Source of the DNA: Girardinichthys multiradiatus
Taxonomy: Eukaryota > Chordata > Actinopteri > Cyprinodontiformes > Goodeidae
Assembly (NCBI RefSeq): GCF_021462225.1
Contig: NC_061794.1
Coordinates: 48,326,414 to 48,390,413 of the forward strand
DNA length: 64,000 nt
Direction of reading: 5' to 3'
Below are positions 61,101 through 64,000 of this stretch, piece after piece. The notes beneath the pieces were generated by a model that was given only the letters and a program-made list of their open reading frames with translations, was not told where the DNA came from and made no database searches. Positions within the stretch are counted from its first letter, which is position 1, and every line of letters begins with the position of its first letter. A program made the translations under genes and the position numbers.

Positions 61101-61925
61101 TCCAAAATCTAGTATGCATTGATCCTTCTTACATGCAACTGTAATCTCATCTTGATGCATCTCACTTAGAAACCTCCAGTATGAATCACTGAACTCTGGT
61201 GGAACTGGTTCAGCAAATGCACACAATGCTTGAACTCTTGTTTTCCCCTTTTTCAAAGACTTATCTTGAGGCTTGAATTTGCAGGACTGGAAATGTCGCC
61301 ACATTGCCTTTTTTTTTAACAGTCCATAGCAGTACAAACAATGTTTGAATATTTCCCCTTCTGTTTTCTTCTTTGGTTGTTTCCACGCAATGAGCTTGCC
61401 TTGGTTACTTTCCATAACTTCAGTGTTGTGCTCAAAGTTTCCCTTATTTCGCAAATAATCCAACTGGAGTCGTCTTTGTTTTGAGTTTTTTGGCAAACTG
61501 TAGGCTTTTGCAACCTCTATTTTATCCATGTGTCTGCGCAATAGATGTCTTGACATTTTTTGAACAAATACTCCACAATACACACAGTGGTGTTTCTTAT
61601 TATAGGTCCTGGATCCATCTTCCTTCTTCAAAACAGGAGCAACATAAACAGATTCTTCCTCCAGGGGGGCCCTTTCATCTTTATATGTAGTGGCTCTGGA
61701 ATCATGACTTTCAAAGTTTCTAGTCTGACTGGACTCACTCTTACTCTGCCTGCAAAACTTGCTTCTATTTTGACTAAATGACATAGTTTTATCCTTCGGA
61801 CCTTTTTCCAGACTTAATTCCACACTGGCTTCACTGTCTGTGCTTTCTCCAGTGGTTTCTGGAATATATTCATCTTCACTGTCTTCACTTGCCTCATCTA
61901 ACCCTGCAAAGCTCCTCTGAATCAT
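54884..61925 (-). CDS. Crypton-like tyrosine recombinase gene with SANT domain (multi-exon)
   Basis: Exons in order: 59942-61925, 59576-59611, 57986-58036, 56160-56240, 55729-55827, 54884-55101. Their sum is 2,469 bp, exactly 823 codons, and all junctions are GT/AG. Residues 1-90 are acidic/Ser-rich. Zinc-finger-like motifs follow: C114-C117-H127-H132 and C196-C199-H211-C215. The core has R465 (NRRRAGE), a Lys in GKRGRK (511-516), R586 (STKLRKH), H612 (FLGH) and Y621 (HRKHYRL); H to Y is nine residues, as in XerD-type tyrosine recombinases. The first His of HxxR is Thr. The last exon encodes a SANT/Myb-like domain (VKRSWTPEECAAV...WRAVKYFVKNRI). The ATG at 61925 sits in a pyrimidine-rich acceptor-like context (ttctctaaatgattcag), so a further 5' exon is possible. 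It may be a domesticated transposon gene or part of a Crypton-like element; DNA cleavage is not proven. Confidence 0.8.
55729..59611 (-). CDS. Four symmetric linker exons of the recombinase gene
   Basis: Exons of 36, 51, 81 and 99 bp (59576-59611, 57986-58036, 56160-56240, 55729-55827), all phase 1 at both ends. They encode similar acidic, Ser/Thr-rich pieces: MDGSSQEK, DMPDGTENGTNLSSQE, TPCIPTSSGLSQENLTKKK, TSCTPTSSSQSNERSAKKS. The likeness suggests exon duplication. Each can be skipped without shifting the frame. Confidence 0.7.
56316..57894 (+). mobile_element. Third Tc1-like family, inactive copy
   Basis: TA-flanked (56314-56315 and 57895-57896) with long inverted repeats: CGCACGTGGAC at the left and GTCCACGTTTG at the right, then matching stretches such as TTAATGAAAGAAAAACC and TCATGAAACAGGCCTGGAC. 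The left terminus has lost about 20 bp compared with the right. It lies in an intron of the recombinase gene in opposite orientation. Confidence 0.9.
56674..57661 (+). pseudogene. Tc1-like transposase, broken
   Basis: Starts MDQRKRRKALSQEIRKKIID with a helix-turn-helix region and LPGHGHRRK hook, reaches VLWTDETK (first Asp) and stops at 57204 after a frameshift. Resumes at 57308-57661 with QQDNNPKN (second Asp) and LNPIKHIW, where the catalytic Glu is Lys. Part of the segment between the last two catalytic residues is deleted. Not functional. Confidence 0.9.
58770..59330 (+). repeat. Ancient relic of the main Tc1 family
   Basis: Plus-strand reading recalls the copy 1-6 transposase: RVWRKSG, GPMCFLKS, FPQDLAPALTAK, VAVLDWPENW. 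A degenerate 3' part with TTGAAATATTTCACTGTGTAATGAAT follows. No frame survives and the triad is lost. Much older than copies 1-6. Confidence 0.6.
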
Positions 61926-62082
61926 TTAGAGAAAGAGGAGAAGGAAGAAGTTAGTATTTCTTCCTCTATTAGAATTAATTAAAAAGAAAATCAGGCCTTG
62001 ATTTAAAATCCACCTTGAAAACACAGATGTTAACTCTACAGATACATCTCAAAAAACAAGAAAATTGCATTGAAGTGAAATA

Positions 62083-63642
62083 CACTGCTCAAAAAAATAA
62101 AGGGAACACTCAACTAACATCCTATATCTGAATGAATGAAATATTCTCATTTAATACTTTGTTCTGTAGAAAGTTGAATGTGCTGACAACAAAATCACAC
62201 AACAATCTTCAGTGGAAATCAAATTTATTAATCAATGGAGGCCTGGATTTGGAGTCACACACAAAATTAAAGTGGAAAAACACACTACAGGCTGATCCAA
62301 CTTTGATGTAATGTCCTTAAAACAAGTCAAAATGAGGCTCAGTATTGTGTGTGACCTCCACGTGCCTGTATGACCTCCCTACAACGCCTGGGCATGCTCC
62401 TGATGAGACGGTGGATGGTCTCCTGAGGGATCTCCTCCCTGACCTGGACTAAAGCATCCGCCAACTCCTGTACAGTCTGTGGTACAACGTTGGTGGATGG
62501 AGCGAGACATGATGTCCCAGATGTGCTCAATCGAATTCAGGTCTGGGGAACTGGCGGGCCAGTCCATAGCTTCAATGTCTTAATCTTGCAGGAACTGCTG
62601 ACACACTCCAGCCACATGAGGTCTAGCATTGTCCTGCATTAGGAGGAACCCAGGGCCAACCGCACCAGCATATGGTCTCGCAAGGGGTCTGAGGATCTCA
62701 TCTCGGTACCTAAAGGCAATCAGGCTACCTCTGGCGAGCCCATGGAGGGCCATGCCACCCTCCAAAGAAATCCCACCCCACACCATTACTGATGCACTGC
62801 CAAACCGGTCATGCTGAAGGATGTTGCAGGCAGCAGATTGCTCTCCACGGTGTCTCCAGACATGTGACGTCTGTCACATGTGCTCAGTGGGAACCTGCTT
62901 TCATCTGTGAAGACCACAGGGCACCAGTGGCAAATTTGCCAATCCTGGTGTTCTCTGACAAATGCCAAGTGTCCTGCACGGTGTTGGGCTGTGAGCACAA
63001 CCCCAATTTGTGGACGTCGGGCCCTCATACCATCCTCATGGAGTCGGTTTCTAACCGTTTGTGCAGACACATGCACATTGGTGGCCTGCTGGAGGTCATT
63101 TTGCAGGGCTCTGGCAGTGCTTCTCCTGTTCCTCCTTGCACAAAGGCGTAGGTAGCGGTCCTGCTGCTGGGTTGTTGCCCTCCTACGGCCTCCTCCACGT
63201 CTCCTGGTGTACTGACCTGTCTCCTGGTAGCGCCTCCAGGCTCTGGACACTACGCTGACAGACACAGCAAACCTTGCCACAGCTGGCATTGATGAGCCAT
63301 CCTGGATGAGCTGCACTACCTGAGCCACTTGTGTGGGTTGTAGAGTCCGTCTCATGCTACCACGAGTGTGAAAGCACCACCAACATTCAAAAGTGACCAA
63401 AACATCAGCCTGAAAGCGTAGATACTGAGAAGTGGCCTGTGGTCCCCACCTGCAGAACCACTCCTTTATTGAGTGTGTCTTGCTAATCGCCAAAGATTTC
63501 CCCCTGTTGTCTATTTCATTTGCACAAGAGCACAACAACATCAGTGTTGCTTCCTAGGTGGACAGTATGATTTTACATATGTTTGATTCATTTGGAGTTA
63601 TATTGTGTTGTTTAAGTGTTCCCTTTATTTGTTTGAGCAGTG
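62083..63642 (-). mobile_element. Fifth Tc1-like family, inserted in another Tc1 element
   Basis: Ends CACTGCTCAAAAAAATAAAG and the inverse at 63623-63642, flanked by TA at 62081-62082 and 63643-63644. 1,560 bp. Carries a decayed transposase gene on the minus strand. Its flanks belong to the element starting at 62039. Confidence 0.9.
62339..63355 (-). pseudogene. Tc1-like transposase, frameshifted
   Basis: Start [16 protein letters not shown] at 63355; helix-turn-helix and [11 protein letters not shown] hook; first Asp in [10 protein letters not shown] frameshift near 62800 leads into VWGGISLEGG, then LMQDNARPH (second Asp) and, after a stop near 62580, SSPDLNSIEHIW (Glu) and the C-terminus. 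All three catalytic residues are kept but the frame is broken at least twice. Confidence 0.88.
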
Positions 63643-64000
63643 TATTTTTTGCCAGTCATCTCAGAAAATGGAACTCATATCTCATATAGAATTATCACAG
63701 AGTGATATATTCCACGTCCTTGTTTCCCATAATTTTGATGATTATGGCTTACTAGTAAACCCCAAATTCAGAATACTGTGAGGAAGTTAATTATTGGAAA
63801 CTCATTGTTTCACACCTTAATCAGCTAATTAATTCCAAACGTCTACAAAGGTGTTCTGATCCTTCAAACCGTCTTTCACTCTGGGTCAGTAGAGATACAA
63901 TCACGGGGAAGACTGCTAACTTCACAGATGGCCAGAAGACAGTCATCTACACCCTTTACAAGGAGGGGAAGCCACAAAAGTTCATTGCTAAAAGCAATTT

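Larger units (their letters stand above)
62039..64000 (+). mobile_element. Fourth Tc1-like family, interrupted and running off the window
   Basis: Left end CAGATACATCTCAAAAAAC at 62039 after TA (62037-62038). It is cut at 62082 by another Tc1 element and resumes at 63643 (TATTTTTTGCCAGTCATCTCAG). The inverted-repeat sequence continues through TTGATGATTATGGCTTAC, and a transposase start region follows at about 63910: GKTANFTDGQKTVIYTLYKE, with GKPQKFIAK after it, resembling the N-terminus of copies 1-6. No ATG is visible where expected (ACG in its place). Confidence 0.75.

Overview
The window is vertebrate nuclear DNA, almost certainly from a ray-finned (teleost) fish. Host genes are split into short exons with GT/AG introns. 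The introns are full of fish-type Tc1/mariner elements, L2/CR1-like and L1-like LINE pieces, CA microsatellites and long minisatellites. There is no operon structure, rRNA, tRNA or CRISPR array that I can see.

Three host-type genes can be assembled, all on the minus strand. (1) An SR-protein kinase, best matched to srpk3, runs from 34476 (perhaps 37818) down to its stop at 11374. Sixteen exons join in frame, and all kinase motifs are present. (2) A class B plexin, probably plxnb3, runs from 53643 down to 44060. Eighteen exons encode the transmembrane segment and the whole cytoplasmic RasGAP region, ending in the class B C-terminus VTDL; the ectodomain exons are not in the window. The order plexin then SRPK, same strand, matches human Xq28 (PLXNB3-SRPK3). 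(3) Upstream of the plexin transmembrane exons, and probably inside a plexin intron, lies an intron-containing tyrosine-recombinase (Crypton-like) gene, 61925 to 54884. It encodes two zinc-finger-like motifs, a recombinase core with R...R...H...Y residues and a C-terminal SANT/Myb-like domain, about 822 residues in perfect frame over six exons.

Layout: 1-11373, LINEs and a Tc1 copy downstream of srpk3; 11374-37818, srpk3, whose introns hold five Tc1 copies of one family, LINE fragments and a 2.5-kb minisatellite of ~70-bp units; 37740-38310, a CpG-rich probable promoter; 38311-44059, intergenic with a short MITE and a dead Tc1 element; 44060-53643, the plexin, with a ~2.56-kb 14-bp minisatellite in its penultimate intron and a degenerate LINE in another; 53644-64000, the recombinase gene with further Tc1 elements, including one Tc1 nested in another.

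The most notable structures are the recombinase gene with symmetric phase-1 linker exons, a 2,534-bp tandem duplication whose junction element carries the left flank of one Tc1 and the right flank of another (a footprint of recombination between transposons), an amplified Tc1 subfamily sharing a 42-bp internal deletion, and a pyrimidine-rich, AG-free minisatellite lying just upstream of a plexin 3' splice site.
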